This document shows positions 54,452-63,757 of a DNA stretch of 64,000 nt, in pieces. The notes beneath the pieces were generated by a model. That model had not been told where the DNA came from and made no database searches. It was given only the letters and a program-made list of their open reading frames with translations. Each line of letters begins with the position of its first letter. Position 1 is the first letter of the stretch. Origin of the DNA: Clostridium sp. Marseille-P2415 (GTDB lineage: Bacteria > Bacillota > Clostridia > Lachnospirales > Lachnospiraceae); NCBI RefSeq assembly GCF_900155545.1, contig NZ_LT732525.1, forward strand, positions 945,371 to 1,009,370, in the 5' to 3' direction. Made by a program: the position numbers and the translations under genes.

Positions 54452-54601
54452 TTACTTCGTTTCCTTGTGCAACGTATGGCTCTTACAGAATCTGCAGTAC
54501 TTCTTGGTTTCCATTCTGTCCGGATGAGTCTTCTTATCCTTGGTCATGTTGTAGTTACGCTGTTTGCATTCAGTACATGCCAGTGTGATCTTTGTGCGCA
54601 C
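54452..54601 (-). CDS. rpmG: 50S ribosomal protein L33
   Basis: A 49-residue frame starts with [23 protein letters not shown], then [18 protein letters not shown]. The two CxxC pairs mark the zinc form of L33. GGAGGTGG lies seven bases before the GTG. It stands before secE and nusG, the standard order, and is too short for many gene callers. Confidence 0.96.
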   Translation of the reverse strand: MRTKITLACTECKQRNYNMTKDKKTHPDRMETKKYCRFCKSHTLHKETK

Positions 54602-54708
54602 GACTTCCACCTCCACTTAAATTTTCGTTGTTGTGTTTCAGTCCTCTTCTCTGCTGCAAGTAATTTTGAGCATAAAAAAAAGACCTAAGCTCTTCCATTC
54701 GCCCAATT

Positions 54709-54737
54709 ACTATAACATACGGGGCAGGATTCGTCAA
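54709..54737 (-). promoter_or_regulatory. promoter 2 of the rpmG-secE-nusG-rplKA operon
   Basis: On the minus strand TTGACG (54732-54737), 17 bases, TATAGT (54709-54714). Confidence 0.7.
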
Positions 54738-54777
54738 TCTTTTTTTACAAAAACCTGTGAAATTAAGACGTTCTGAC

Positions 54778-54806
54778 ATTATAACACGGGAAACTATAAA
54801 AAGCAA
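54778..54806 (-). promoter_or_regulatory. promoter 1 of the rpmG operon
   Basis: On the minus strand TTGCTT (54801-54806), 17 bases, TATAAT (54778-54783). Its spacer overlaps one arm of the hairpin that follows rfbD. Confidence 0.6.
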
Positions 54807-54825
54807 GTAAAAAAGTTTCCCGTGT
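54784..54825 (-). terminator. 12-bp perfect hairpin after rfbD
   Basis: ACACGGGAAACT (54784-54795) and AGTTTCCCGTGT (54814-54825) pair perfectly with an 18-base loop, eight bases past the rfbD stop. There is no long U-run, so termination is likely but not certain. Confidence 0.55.
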
Positions 54826-54832
54826 ATAATTT

Positions 54833-55678
54833 TTAATATTCGATCTTCCCAAGATACCTTGCCAGGGCATCCTGCCAGGAAGGAAGGCGGCGAAAACCGT
54901 TTGCCCCCAGTTTATCCTTGTTCATGCGGCTGTTCATGGGCCGCTTTGCCTTTACAGGATACTGGTCAGCGGCCACAGGCTCCACCTTTACATTCATGCC
55001 GGTCTGGCGAAAGATCTCACAGGCAAACTCATACCAGCTGCACAGCCCCTGGTTGGTTGCATGATAACGGCCGTATTTTTCCGTCTCGATCATATCCACC
55101 AGCAGGCGGGCCAGGTCATAAGTATAGGTCGGTGAGCCGATCTGGTCGGCAACCACGGTCACCTTATCCCGGGTCTTTCCAAGATTCAGCATGGTCTTTA
55201 CAAAATTCTTTCCGTTCACCCCGAACACCCAGGCAATGCGTACGATAAAATACCTGGTCAGATTTTCTTCTACCGCCAGTTCCCCCTCATATTTGGACTG
55301 ACCGTAGACATTTAACGGTTCTCTTTTGTCATCCGGCTCCCAGGGACGGGTCCCCTGGCCGTTAAACACATAGTCCGTACTGATATACATCATCTTGATA
55401 TCCAGTTCCCGGCATACCCTGGCTATGTTTCCCGTGCCGTCTGCGTTAACCTTCCTGCACAGCTCCTCATTGTCCTCGGCAGCATCGACCGCCGTATAGG
55501 CCGCACAGTGGATGACTGCGTCGGGAGCAGTTCTCCTAATGACCCTGTTTACGCTGTCCTCATCCGTAATATCCATTTCTTCAATGTCCACGCCCACAGC
55601 CTCGTGTCCCCGTTTTTCCAGTTCATTTACTACATCAAATCCAAGCTGGCCTTTTACGCCAGTAACAAATACTTTCAT
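54833..55678 (-). CDS. rfbD: dTDP-4-dehydrorhamnose reductase
   Basis: This 281-residue short-chain fold protein has MKVFVTGVKGQLGFDVVNEL (NADPH site), MMYISTDYVFNGQG and the YGQSKYEGE catalytic Tyr-Lys. It makes dTDP-L-rhamnose in the last step of the pathway. It is preceded by AGGAGG. It lies after rfbB; the gap holds a fragment of the dispersed repeat. Confidence 0.95.
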   Translation of the reverse strand: MKVFVTGVKGQLGFDVVNELEKRGHEAVGVDIEEMDITDEDSVNRVIRRTAPDAVIHCAAYTAVDAAEDNEELCRKVNADGTGNIARVCRELDIKMMYISTDYVFNGQGTRPWEPDDKREPLNVYGQSKYEGELAVEENLTRYFIVRIAWVFGVNGKNFVKTMLNLGKTRDKVTVVADQIGSPTYTYDLARLLVDMIETEKYGRYHATNQGLCSWYEFACEIFRQTGMNVKVEPVAADQYPVKAKRPMNSRMNKDKLGANGFRRLPSWQDALARYLGKIEY

Positions 55679-55691
55679 AGCTGCCTCCTTT

Positions 55692-55710
55692 CTTCATTAA
55701 GGAAATTATG
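55692..55710 (-). repeat. short fragment of the dispersed repeat (copy E)
   Basis: CATAATTTCCTTAATGAAG matches the first 19 bases of the repeat family after its GAGG start. It lies between rfbB and rfbD, next to the rfbD ribosome binding site, as copy D does for prfA. Confidence 0.5.
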
Positions 55711-55719
55711 ACGGAAAAT

Positions 55720-56742
55720 TTATAAACGGTTACCGTACATGTTGTCAAAATAATTCTGGTACTCCCCATTTATGATATGCTTCCACCAGTCCTCATTGTC
55801 CAGATACCACTGGATGGTCTGACGGATTCCGGTGTCAAAGTTATATTTCGGCTTCCAGCCAAGCTCTGTTTCCAGCTTCTTCGGATCAATGGCATAACGT
55901 CTGTCATGGCCCGGACGGTCCGTAACGAACTTGATCAGGCTCTCCGGTTTGTCTAATGCCTTAAGAATGGTCTTAACCACCTCTAAGTTGGTTCGCTCGT
56001 TGTGACCGCCTACATTGTAGACCTCTCCGACCCTTCCCTTGTGAATGATTAAGTCAATGGCCTCACAGTGGTCGGAAACATGGAGCCAGTCCCTGACATT
56101 CTCCCCAGTCCCGTATACCGGAAGCTCTTCATCTGCAAGAGCGCGGCTGATGATTAACGGGATCAGCTTCTCCGGGAAATGGTAAGGCCCATAGTTATTG
56201 GAGCATCTGGAAACGGTCACCGGAAGTCCGTACGTCCTATGATATGCCAGAACGAAAAGGTCTGCGCTGGCCTTTGAGGAAGAATAGGGGCTTGAAGTAT
56301 GAAGCGGAGTTTCCTCTGTGAAGAATAATTCCGGGCGGTCCAAAGGCAGGTCGCCGTATACTTCATCCGTGGAAACCTGATGATAACGTTTGATCCCATA
56401 GGTCCGGCAGGCATCTAACAGTGTGGTGGTTCCCATAACATTGGTTCTCACAAAGGCCTCCGGATCGGTAATGGAACGGTCTACATGGCTTTCTGCCGCA
56501 AAGTTTACCACCACATCCGGCTTTTCTTTCTCGAAAAGGTCAAAAATAAAGCTTCTGTCTGCAATATCGCCTTTCACAAATTTATAATTCGGTTTCTTCT
56601 CAACAGGCTTTAATGTCTCCAGATTTCCTGCATAGGTCAGAAGATCCAGATTGAGGATCTGATAATCCGGGTACTTATTCACCATATGGTGCACAAAATT
56701 TCCGCCGATAAACCCGGCTCCTCCGGTAACAATGATTTTCAT
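55720..56742 (-). CDS. rfbB: dTDP-glucose 4,6-dehydratase
   Basis: This 340-residue extended SDR enzyme has the nucleotide motif GGAGFIGGNFVHH, then VNFAAESHVDRSI and YSSSKASADLFVLAYHRTYG with the catalytic Tyr-Lys. It converts dTDP-glucose to dTDP-4-keto-6-deoxyglucose. Good ribosome binding site AGGAGG. It lies between rfbA and rfbD. Confidence 0.97.
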   Translation of the reverse strand: MKIIVTGGAGFIGGNFVHHMVNKYPDYQILNLDLLTYAGNLETLKPVEKKPNYKFVKGDIADRSFIFDLFEKEKPDVVVNFAAESHVDRSITDPEAFVRTNVMGTTTLLDACRTYGIKRYHQVSTDEVYGDLPLDRPELFFTEETPLHTSSPYSSSKASADLFVLAYHRTYGLPVTVSRCSNNYGPYHFPEKLIPLIISRALADEELPVYGTGENVRDWLHVSDHCEAIDLIIHKGRVGEVYNVGGHNERTNLEVVKTILKALDKPESLIKFVTDRPGHDRRYAIDPKKLETELGWKPKYNFDTGIRQTIQWYLDNEDWWKHIINGEYQNYFDNMYGNRL

Positions 56743-56765
56743 GTATTATTTCCTCCTGATTTTAC

Positions 56766-57656
56766 TTAACCGTGTAATTTGTCAATGTATTTTCCGGCAA
56801 GGACATCCATTAGGTACTGTCCGTACTGGTTCTTTTTCAAAGGTTCAATGCTCTTCATAAGCTGATCCTTGGTAATCCAGTTGTTCAAATAAGCGATTTC
56901 CTCCAGACAGGCAATCTTTCTGTGCTGGTGTATCTCCATTGTATGGACAAAATTCGTAGCATCCACCAGGGATTCATGAGTTCCCGTATCAAGCCAGGTA
57001 AAGCCCTGGCCCAAAAGCTCCACATCAAGCTTCCCTTCTTCTAAGTAAATGCGGTTTAAATCCGTGATCTCCAGTTCTCCCCGGGCGGATGGCTTTAAAT
57101 TCTTCGCATATTCCACAACCTTATTGTCATAGAAATAGAGTCCGGTCACGCAATAATTGCTCTTTGGTTCTGCCGGCTTTTCTTCAATGGAAACTGCTTT
57201 TCCGTCAGAATCAAATTCCACGATGCCAAAGCGCTCCGGATCATCTACATAATAGCCGAACACGGTAGCTCCATCCTTCTTGCTTGCTGCGTTTAAAAGA
57301 CGTTTGTTGAGTCCGTGGCCCGCAAAGATATTGTCGCCAAGGATCATGGCCACACTGTCATCACCGATAAATTCCTCTCCAATGACAAATGCCTGTGCCA
57401 GGCCGTCGGGTGACGGCTGAACTGCATACGATAACCGGATGCCGAACTGGGACCCGTCTCCTAAAAGTGCCTCAAACCGCGGCGTGTCATCCGGTGTGGA
57501 AATGATCAGGATATCACGGATTCCTGCATTCATTAAAACGGACAGCGGATAATAAATCATGGGCTTGTCATAAATAGGCAGTAACTGCTTGGAAGTTACC
57601 ATGGTGAGCGGGTAAAGTCTTGTGCCGGAGCCTCCGGCAAGAATAATTCCCTTCAT
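56766..57656 (-). CDS. rfbA: glucose-1-phosphate thymidylyltransferase
   Basis: This 296-residue enzyme has [16 protein letters not shown] (nucleotide-binding), [20 protein letters not shown] and [12 protein letters not shown]. It makes dTDP-glucose from dTTP and glucose-1-phosphate. First gene of rfbABD; rfbC (the 3,5-epimerase) is not in this window. It is preceded by a MerR-type promoter. Confidence 0.97.
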   Translation of the reverse strand: MKGIILAGGSGTRLYPLTMVTSKQLLPIYDKPMIYYPLSVLMNAGIRDILIISTPDDTPRFEALLGDGSQFGIRLSYAVQPSPDGLAQAFVIGEEFIGDDSVAMILGDNIFAGHGLNKRLLNAASKKDGATVFGYYVDDPERFGIVEFDSDGKAVSIEEKPAEPKSNYCVTGLYFYDNKVVEYAKNLKPSARGELEITDLNRIYLEEGKLDVELLGQGFTWLDTGTHESLVDATNFVHTMEIHQHRKIACLEEIAYLNNWITKDQLMKSIEPLKKNQYGQYLMDVLAGKYIDKLHG

Positions 57657-57686
57657 TTTTTCTCCTCCATATCAATTCTTGATACC

Positions 57687-57717
57687 ATCATACAGGGTGA
57701 CGTAAGGTCACTGTCAA
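57687..57717 (-). promoter_or_regulatory. MerR-type promoter with dyad, upstream of rfbABD
   Basis: On the minus strand TTGACA (57712-57717) and TATGAT (57687-57692) are separated by 19 bases instead of 17. The dyad GTGAC-N5-GTCAC (57697-57711) lies between them. Long spacers with a dyad are the classic target of MerR activators, which untwist the DNA. The MerR fusion gene just upstream is the obvious candidate regulator. Confidence 0.65.
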
Positions 57718-57735
57718 GTCTTTTTCTCTGTTTTT

Positions 57736-58926
57736 TTATTTTATGCAGATAAATGCCCCAGCCTGCTTTGTTATATGTAGAAACCCTTTTTTCTCCATCT
57801 TCTTTTCCAGAAATTCCCGGAATTCATCGTAGCGGTCACTTAAATATTCCTGCTGGTTGCCATGGCAGGACAGGATGTATTCCATAAGGGCGCCTGCGTC
57901 ACTGACCTCTAAGTAATCCTTGAATACCTTTTTCTCCACCGAGCCAAAATGGGATTTCAGTATTTCCTCTCCGTTCTCAAGCCCGAATACATCATATAAG
58001 TTAACTTCGGAAAGGGTAATTCTGGAATCAAACTCTTTTACAAGCTGGCCGATCTCCTTCATGTGGTCCCGCCCATAGGTGCTGCAGTAGAAAACGCCAT
58101 CCGGTTTCAAGATCCTTTGCACCTCTTTCAGGGCAGCATCCAGGTTCGATAAATAAAACAGCACATGATTGGCTGCCGCTATATCGCAGCTTTCCTCCTG
58201 TTTGGGAATCTGGCGGCAGTCAAATACTTCAAAGGCAAAGTGCCCCGGAACTGTTTTTAAGCGTTCCTCCACATCCCGGATCATCCCTTTTGATACGTCC
58301 GACAGGCAGATTCTTGCATCCAAAGGGAGCTTGTCCTTATTGGCATGCCACAGTTCCCCATTTCCGCAGCCCAGCTCCAGAATGCTTTTTCCGTTCAAAG
58401 GCTCCATAAGGCCATACAGCCATTGAAACCAGCCTGTGGGATTCTTTGTATATTTTTTATGGAGTCCAATGCGGATGTTTATATTCGCTGCATCCTTATA
58501 CTGTTCCACAAGGGATTTCTCCATATTGGTAATATGGATTAAGTGCAGGATTTCATTCCAGTCCACCGCTTTATTCTCCGTTACCAGTTTTGACGTCTCT
58601 GTTAACGTCTGCTCCACCAGCTTTAAATGTTCCATTCTCTTCCGGATCAGATTTAACTGCAGCCGCAAGGACTCCTCCACATAATCGTTGTCATCATCGT
58701 TGATGGTAATGGAGCGGATCTCATCCAAAGAAAAGCCCAGATATTTTAAGGAAAGAATTTTCTGAAGCTTTGCAAAATCCGAGTCCGTATAAAGGCGGTA
58801 ACCGCCGTCGCTCATTCCGGCCGGCTTTAACAACCCCTGCTTGTCATAATACCGGATGGTACGAATCGATACATTGGCCTTTTTTGCAAACTGGCCTGAC
58901 GTATAAAAGCCTTTCCTCTGATTCAT
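57736..58926 (-). CDS. MerR regulator fused to a SAM-dependent methyltransferase
   Basis: This 396-residue protein has an N-terminal MerR winged helix (residues about 8-75: YTSGQFAKKANVSIRTIRYY, GGYRLYTDSDFAKLQKIL) and a coiled coil (about 80-115). A class I methyltransferase fold follows from about 165 to 290, with motif I ILELGCGNGEL (183-193) and FDCRQIPKQEESCDIAAANH. Effector-binding domains normally take this position in MerR proteins, so the methyltransferase may be the sensor or have its own substrate. It precedes rfbA, separated by the MerR-type promoter, and follows the GNAT gene. Ribosome binding site AAGGAGG. Confidence 0.88.
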   Translation of the reverse strand: MNQRKGFYTSGQFAKKANVSIRTIRYYDKQGLLKPAGMSDGGYRLYTDSDFAKLQKILSLKYLGFSLDEIRSITINDDDNDYVEESLRLQLNLIRKRMEHLKLVEQTLTETSKLVTENKAVDWNEILHLIHITNMEKSLVEQYKDAANINIRIGLHKKYTKNPTGWFQWLYGLMEPLNGKSILELGCGNGELWHANKDKLPLDARICLSDVSKGMIRDVEERLKTVPGHFAFEVFDCRQIPKQEESCDIAAANHVLFYLSNLDAALKEVQRILKPDGVFYCSTYGRDHMKEIGQLVKEFDSRITLSEVNLYDVFGLENGEEILKSHFGSVEKKVFKDYLEVSDAGALMEYILSCHGNQQEYLSDRYDEFREFLEKKMEKKGFLHITKQAGAFICIK

Positions 58927-58962
58927 CCCGGTTCCTCCTTTTTATCTCACCTGTTTCCGTAA

Positions 58963-59454
58963 CTATACCAACATCTGATAATTCTCAATATCCAGCATCC
59001 TTCCGAACTTCACGCCCACTTCCTTTATGGTTCCGCAGTGAACAAATCCCAACTGCTCATGAAGGCGGATGCTGGCCTCGTTTCCGCCTGTAATAACGGA
59101 AACGACCGTATGGATGTCATCCCGTTCCTTTGCAATCTCAAGTATGGCTGACGCCAGTTTCCCGGCTATTCCCCTGCGGCGGTAATCCTTATCTATGTAT
59201 ACGGACAGTTCCACCGTAGCCTTATAGGCCTCCTTGGGCCGGTAAGAAGACAGGCTGGCGTAGCCGACCGCTTTCCCATCCTCTTCTGCTACGATCAAAG
59301 GATGGTTCCCCACATTGTGCTCCCGAAACCAAACCAGCCGCTCGTCCATGGCTTTGGGATTTAAATCAAAGGTAGCCAGTCCATGTGCCACCTCGTAGTT
59401 ATAAATGTCCAGCAGTGCCGGCATATCCTTTTCCTCTGCGGTTCTGATCATCAT
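58963..59454 (-). CDS. GNAT acetyltransferase (phosphinothricin N-acetyltransferase-like)
   Basis: This 163-residue protein MMIRTAEEKDMPALLDIYNY has the GNAT core with acetyl-CoA loop RRRGIAGKLA and VSVITGGNEASIRLHEQLGF, typical of the PAT/YwnH group. It would acetylate an amino group of an amino acid analogue or similar compound. AGGAGG precedes the start at 59454. It lies between comF and the MerR fusion gene. Confidence 0.9.
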   Translation of the reverse strand: MMIRTAEEKDMPALLDIYNYEVAHGLATFDLNPKAMDERLVWFREHNVGNHPLIVAEEDGKAVGYASLSSYRPKEAYKATVELSVYIDKDYRRRGIAGKLASAILEIAKERDDIHTVVSVITGGNEASIRLHEQLGFVHCGTIKEVGVKFGRMLDIENYQMLV

Positions 59455-59506
59455 ATTTTTTCCTCCTGGGGCTGATTGCTCTTATCTTATGTTATCATAC
59501 ATCAAT

Positions 59507-60217
59507 CTATTGACCTCGTCCAATACAAATCGTCAGGAAATAAACATTCTTCACTCCTGCCTTTTTAAGAGCCCGGGTACAGGCTTCTATGGTGCTTCCT
59601 GTGGTATAAATGTCATCCACCAGGATCACCCCTTCCACCCCTTTTAAAGGCTCCCCTGCCAAAAAGGCTTCTTCCAGATTCTTAAGCCTGCCGGCCGGGT
59701 CAAGCCCCTTCTGCGGTACGGTTTTTTTATTTCTGGCCAGCATTTGCGGACATACGGGAATTTCAAGCCGCTCTCCTATGCGGCGGGCCAAAAGCTCGGC
59801 CTGGTTAAATCCCCTCTCCCTCCTTCGGGAAGGGTGGACCGGAACCGGAACAAGGACATCTGCCTCCATGCGCCGGATCTGCTTTTCATAACGGGCGCAT
59901 ATTGCTTCCCCATAAAAATCCAGATATTCCCGCTTGTTCTTATATTTTATTTTCGCCATGGAACTTCTGGCGATTTCATCATAATTCACCAGTGCTCTGC
60001 CATATTCAAAGGTCCGCTTATGCCGGACGCAGTCAAAACAGTATTCGATATCAGCACTTATGACTTCCTTCCCGCAGCGCTTGCAGACCGGATCTTTTAC
60101 AAACGATAATTTTTTCACACATTCCGGGCAGATCAGCCTGCCCTTAGGCATGACGATCCCGTCACAGACCGGACAGCGCCTGGGAAACAACAGATCAATA
60201 AAAAAATAAGGGTTCAT
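59507..60217 (-). CDS. comF: ComF family phosphoribosyltransferase-like protein
   Basis: This 236-residue protein has an N-terminal zinc module (CPVCDG ... CPEC and CKRCG ... CFDC). The phosphoribosyltransferase fold has VILVDDIYTTGSTIEACTRA. ComF proteins help DNA uptake during competence in Bacillus. It is preceded by AGGAG and follows recD2; the recD2-comF gap has a CGGGCAG/CTGCCCG hairpin. Confidence 0.93.
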   Translation of the reverse strand: MNPYFFIDLLFPRRCPVCDGIVMPKGRLICPECVKKLSFVKDPVCKRCGKEVISADIEYCFDCVRHKRTFEYGRALVNYDEIARSSMAKIKYKNKREYLDFYGEAICARYEKQIRRMEADVLVPVPVHPSRRRERGFNQAELLARRIGERLEIPVCPQMLARNKKTVPQKGLDPAGRLKNLEEAFLAGEPLKGVEGVILVDDIYTTGSTIEACTRALKKAGVKNVYFLTICIGRGQ

Positions 60218-60290
60218 GTAATGATTCTCCTGGAAAGAATAGAATTGTCGGACGGGCAGGCCGAAAATAAAATTCCGTCTGCCCGGAGAA

Positions 60291-62513
60291 TTAAAGTTCG
60301 TTGATTTCGCAGATTCGTTCCTTTAAACCGGAATACCTGCGCTGTTCCATTTCGTTGCACACCATTTCCTGAAATATCTCCGGCATTCCAACCAGACAGA
60401 CACAGGCCCGGGCCCGGGTGACCGCAGTATAAATCAGGTTTCTGGTCATGAGCATTTTGGGCCCGGAAAAAACCGGGATCACCACGGCCGGGTATTCGCT
60501 TCCCTGGGACTTATGGATGGTAATGGCATAGGCAAGCTCCAGTTCCTCCAGCTGTTTAAAGCTGTAATCCACCATACGGCTTTCGTCAAATTCCACCGTC
60601 ACCAGCTCGGCAAAGCTGTTGATCTCCCGGATGATGCCGATATCCCCATTGTAGATTCCCGTCCCCTTTTCCATGGGAATCCCATACCGGTTCCGGACCT
60701 CCCACTCAATGTTATAATTGTTCTTGATCTGCATGACCTTATCGCCGACCCGGTAAGTAACCCCTCCGGCTTCTTTTTCAGGCTTTCCTTCTGCCGGAGG
60801 ATTCAAATACTCCTGTAAGATGGCATTGAGCCGCTCCACGCCTATGGCCCCTTTTCTCATGGGCGTCATAATCTGGATATCATAGGTATCTGCATGGACA
60901 TAACCGGGAAGCTTATTCCGGACCAGCGTAATCATGGCATTGATGATCGCATTGGGATCTTCTCTCCTGATAAAGAGAAAATCATTGCTCTTTTTGCCCA
61001 GAGAAACCTGTTCTCCCGCATTTATTTTATGGGCGTTGACCACGATGTCACTCTGGGTGGCCTGGCGGAAGATCTTAGTTAACATAACTACATTAAAACA
61101 GCCGGAACCGATCATATCCCGAAGCACGTTTCCTGGTCCGACACTGGGCAGCTGATTCACATCTCCGACCAGAATGAGCCTGGTTCCCGGATTGACCGCC
61201 TTTAAAAGAGACTGCATCAGGTGGATATCCACCATGGAGGTCTCATCAATGATCACCGCATCGGCGTCCAGTGGATTTTCTTCATTCCTCTCAAAATGCA
61301 TTCCTACGGAACGCTCATCTCCGGGAACACCGGACAGCTCTAAAAGCCGGTGGATGGTCCTTGCCTCATATCCGGTGGCCTCTGTCATCCGCTTGGCTGC
61401 CCGGCCGGTGGGCGCCGCCAGGAGGATCTCCATTTCCTCGCTTTCAAAAAAACGGATGATGGTGTTGATAGTTGTCGTCTTACCTGTACCAGGCCCTCCG
61501 GTGATGATGAGAAGACCGCTGTTAACCGCTTCTACAACCGCCTGGACCTGTTTTTCGTCCAGTTCGATCTGCTCTTCCTTCTGGATCTTTAAAAGATTAT
61601 TCCGGATATCCTCTTCCGGCATGCGGCCTTTGATGTTCAAATCATGAAGCATTTTAGCCACATTCAATTCCATGTAATAATATTGGGAAGCATAGACGAT
61701 GCGTTTTCCTGAACTTTCACGGATGACAAGGCGCTTATCCAACTGCATATCCATCAGATGCTTTTCGATGAATTGCTGCTCCACCTTAAGGAGCTCCGAA
61801 GCCTGCGCCAAAAGCTCCTCTTCCGGGAGATAGGTATGGCCGTTTCCCGCAGCCTGTAAAAGGGTATAAAGCACTCCGCATTTGATCCGGAAATCCGAAT
61901 CTGTGAAAATCCCCACTCTTCTGGCAATCTCATCGGCCATTTTAAACCCCACGCCGGGAATGTCATCCGCCATCTGGTAAGGATTCTCCTTAAGTACCCC
62001 ATAAAGCCTGGGGCCGTACTCCTGATAGATCTTCACCGCCAGATTCATGGAAATTCCATATTCCTGCAGGAACATCATGGCCTGGCGCATCTCTTTCTTC
62101 TCTTCCACCTGCCCGGATATGGACATGGCCAGCTTTTCGCTGATCCCCTTTATTTCGGAAAGGCGTTCCGGCTCCTCCTCCATGATGCGGAAGGTGTCGG
62201 CTTTGAAACGGCGGACGATTCTGGCCGCCAGCGCCGCTCCGATTCCTTTGATGGCCCCTGATCCCAGGTACCGTTCCATGGCCGCAGTATCCTCGGGAGC
62301 CTTGATCTCATAGCTCTCCACGGTCATCTGCTCTCCATAAACCGGATGCTCGGTCATGGCCCCTGAAACCTCGATCAGCTCTCCTTCGCTGATATAGTGG
62401 AAATTTCCAACAAGCGTATACTCTTCCCCTTCATTTACAAGGCTTAAGACCGTGTACCCATTGTCCTCGTTCCTGTATTTAATTTTCTCTACAAATCCGC
62501 AGACTGTTGCCAT
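60291..62513 (-). CDS. recD2: RecD2 DNA helicase
   Basis: This 740-residue helicase has an N-terminal OB-like domain, helix-hairpin-helix repeats, Walker A IITGGPGTGKTTTINTI, and the later motifs VIIDETSMVDIHLMQ, LVGDVNQLPSVGPGN and AYAITIHKSQGSEYPAVVIP. RecD2 acts alone, without RecBC, in repair and replication. The start at 62513 gives MATVCGFVEKIKYRNEDNGY, the normal family start. Confidence 0.95.
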   Translation of the reverse strand: MATVCGFVEKIKYRNEDNGYTVLSLVNEGEEYTLVGNFHYISEGELIEVSGAMTEHPVYGEQMTVESYEIKAPEDTAAMERYLGSGAIKGIGAALAARIVRRFKADTFRIMEEEPERLSEIKGISEKLAMSISGQVEEKKEMRQAMMFLQEYGISMNLAVKIYQEYGPRLYGVLKENPYQMADDIPGVGFKMADEIARRVGIFTDSDFRIKCGVLYTLLQAAGNGHTYLPEEELLAQASELLKVEQQFIEKHLMDMQLDKRLVIRESSGKRIVYASQYYYMELNVAKMLHDLNIKGRMPEEDIRNNLLKIQKEEQIELDEKQVQAVVEAVNSGLLIITGGPGTGKTTTINTIIRFFESEEMEILLAAPTGRAAKRMTEATGYEARTIHRLLELSGVPGDERSVGMHFERNEENPLDADAVIIDETSMVDIHLMQSLLKAVNPGTRLILVGDVNQLPSVGPGNVLRDMIGSGCFNVVMLTKIFRQATQSDIVVNAHKINAGEQVSLGKKSNDFLFIRREDPNAIINAMITLVRNKLPGYVHADTYDIQIMTPMRKGAIGVERLNAILQEYLNPPAEGKPEKEAGGVTYRVGDKVMQIKNNYNIEWEVRNRYGIPMEKGTGIYNGDIGIIREINSFAELVTVEFDESRMVDYSFKQLEELELAYAITIHKSQGSEYPAVVIPVFSGPKMLMTRNLIYTAVTRARACVCLVGMPEIFQEMVCNEMEQRRYSGLKERICEINEL

Positions 62514-62550
62514 GGCTCCTCCCGTAAATGCAAGCGGACCGCCGCAAAAC

Positions 62551-62586
62551 CAACCCTGCCGGAATCTTACGATACCGCCAGGGTTG
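62551..62586 (-). terminator. hairpin pair after mbl
   Basis: CAACCCTGCCGG (62551-62562) and CCGCCAGGGTTG (62575-62586) form a 12-bp stem with one mismatch, followed on the minus strand by GTTTTG. A second 9-bp perfect stem, CAGTCCTGC/GCAGGACTG, is at 62596-62622. Together they probably end mbl transcription. Confidence 0.55.
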
Positions 62587-62643
62587 TCCTTTCAGCAGTC
62601 CTGCCAACCTTCTGCAGGACTGATATCAGCCCCGCTCCTTCGG

Positions 62644-63645
62644 TTAAAATTCTGTTTTACTATCTCCGCCATGGGTGAATTCAATAAATTTACCCGTACC
62701 GATGGCCACAGCAGTAAGCGGGTCCTCTGCGATCATAGTCGTGATCCCTGTCTTTTCCTCGATCAGGGCATCTAATCCGCTTAAAAGGGAGCCGCCGCCG
62801 GTAAGTACGATGCCGCGGTCAAAAATATCGGCTGCCAGTTCCGGCGGAGTCCTCTCCAGCACGTTATGAACGGCATCTACGATCTGCATAGCCGGTTCTT
62901 TTAAAGCATCCAGGGTCTCGTCCGAAGTAACTACAATAGTCTTTGGCAGACCGGTAACAAGGTTGCGCCCCCGGACTTCCATGGTCAGGACCTCTGGTCT
63001 TCTGTATGCTGCACCGATGTTAATCTTGATTTCCTCGGCCGTTCTTTCACCGATCAAAAGGTTATGCTTCTTACGCATGTAACGAACAAGAGCCTCATCG
63101 AAATCATCACCGGCAACCTTAATAGAAGTGCTTACTACCGTACCTCCAAGGGAAATAACTGCAATATCAGAGGTTCCCCCGCCGATATCCACGATCATAT
63201 TACCGCAGGCCTTAGCAATGTCGATTCCTGCGCCAATGGCAGCTGCGACCGGTTCCTCAATGATCGATACCTCTCTGGCTCCTGCCTGATAGGTCGCATC
63301 CTCTACTGCCTTCTTCTCAACCTCAGTGGCTCCGCTTGGGATGCAGACACTGATTCTTGGCTTTCTTAAGGTCTTTTTTCCCACCGCTTTGTTAATAAAA
63401 TATTTAAGCATCTTTTCCGTAACGGTATAGTCAGAAATAACTCCCTGGCGCAGAGGTCTTACCGCCACGATATTGCCCGGCGTTCTGCCGATCATCAAAC
63501 GGGCTTCCTCTCCAATGGCTTTGATTTTATTAGTGTCACGGTCAATGGCTACAACGGAAGGTTCTTTTAATACTACTCCCTTTCCCTTAATATAGACCAG
63601 TATGCTGGCTGTACCTAAATCGATTCCAATATCATTGGACATCAT
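62644..63645 (-). CDS. mbl: MreB/Mbl family actin-like cell-shape protein
   Basis: This protein of about 333 residues begins MMSNDIGIDLGTASILVYIK and has the actin-fold phosphate loops (IGIDLGTAS, VDIGGGTSDIAVISLGG) and ILTGGGSLLSGLD. It forms membrane-bound filaments that direct wall synthesis. The start is uncertain by a few codons: four ATG codons lie between 63642 and 63654, after AGGAGG. Mbl, MreB and MreBH cannot be firmly separated, but the solo position without mreCD favours Mbl. Confidence 0.93.
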   Translation of the reverse strand: MMSNDIGIDLGTASILVYIKGKGVVLKEPSVVAIDRDTNKIKAIGEEARLMIGRTPGNIVAVRPLRQGVISDYTVTEKMLKYFINKAVGKKTLRKPRISVCIPSGATEVEKKAVEDATYQAGAREVSIIEEPVAAAIGAGIDIAKACGNMIVDIGGGTSDIAVISLGGTVVSTSIKVAGDDFDEALVRYMRKKHNLLIGERTAEEIKINIGAAYRRPEVLTMEVRGRNLVTGLPKTIVVTSDETLDALKEPAMQIVDAVHNVLERTPPELAADIFDRGIVLTGGGSLLSGLDALIEEKTGITTMIAEDPLTAVAIGTGKFIEFTHGGDSKTEF

Positions 63646-63728
63646 AATCATCATTCCTCCTGTTCCCAGAGTTTCCTTTATCTTCAAATTTATGTGTAAT
63701 TCGTAAATGAAGTCGCAGTTTCTATCTT

Positions 63729-63757
63729 ATTATATACAATAACCCCCTGTTTTTAAA
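63729..63757 (-). promoter_or_regulatory. probable promoter of mbl
   Basis: On the minus strand TTTAAA (63752-63757), 17 bases, TATAAT (63729-63734). Confidence 0.5.
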
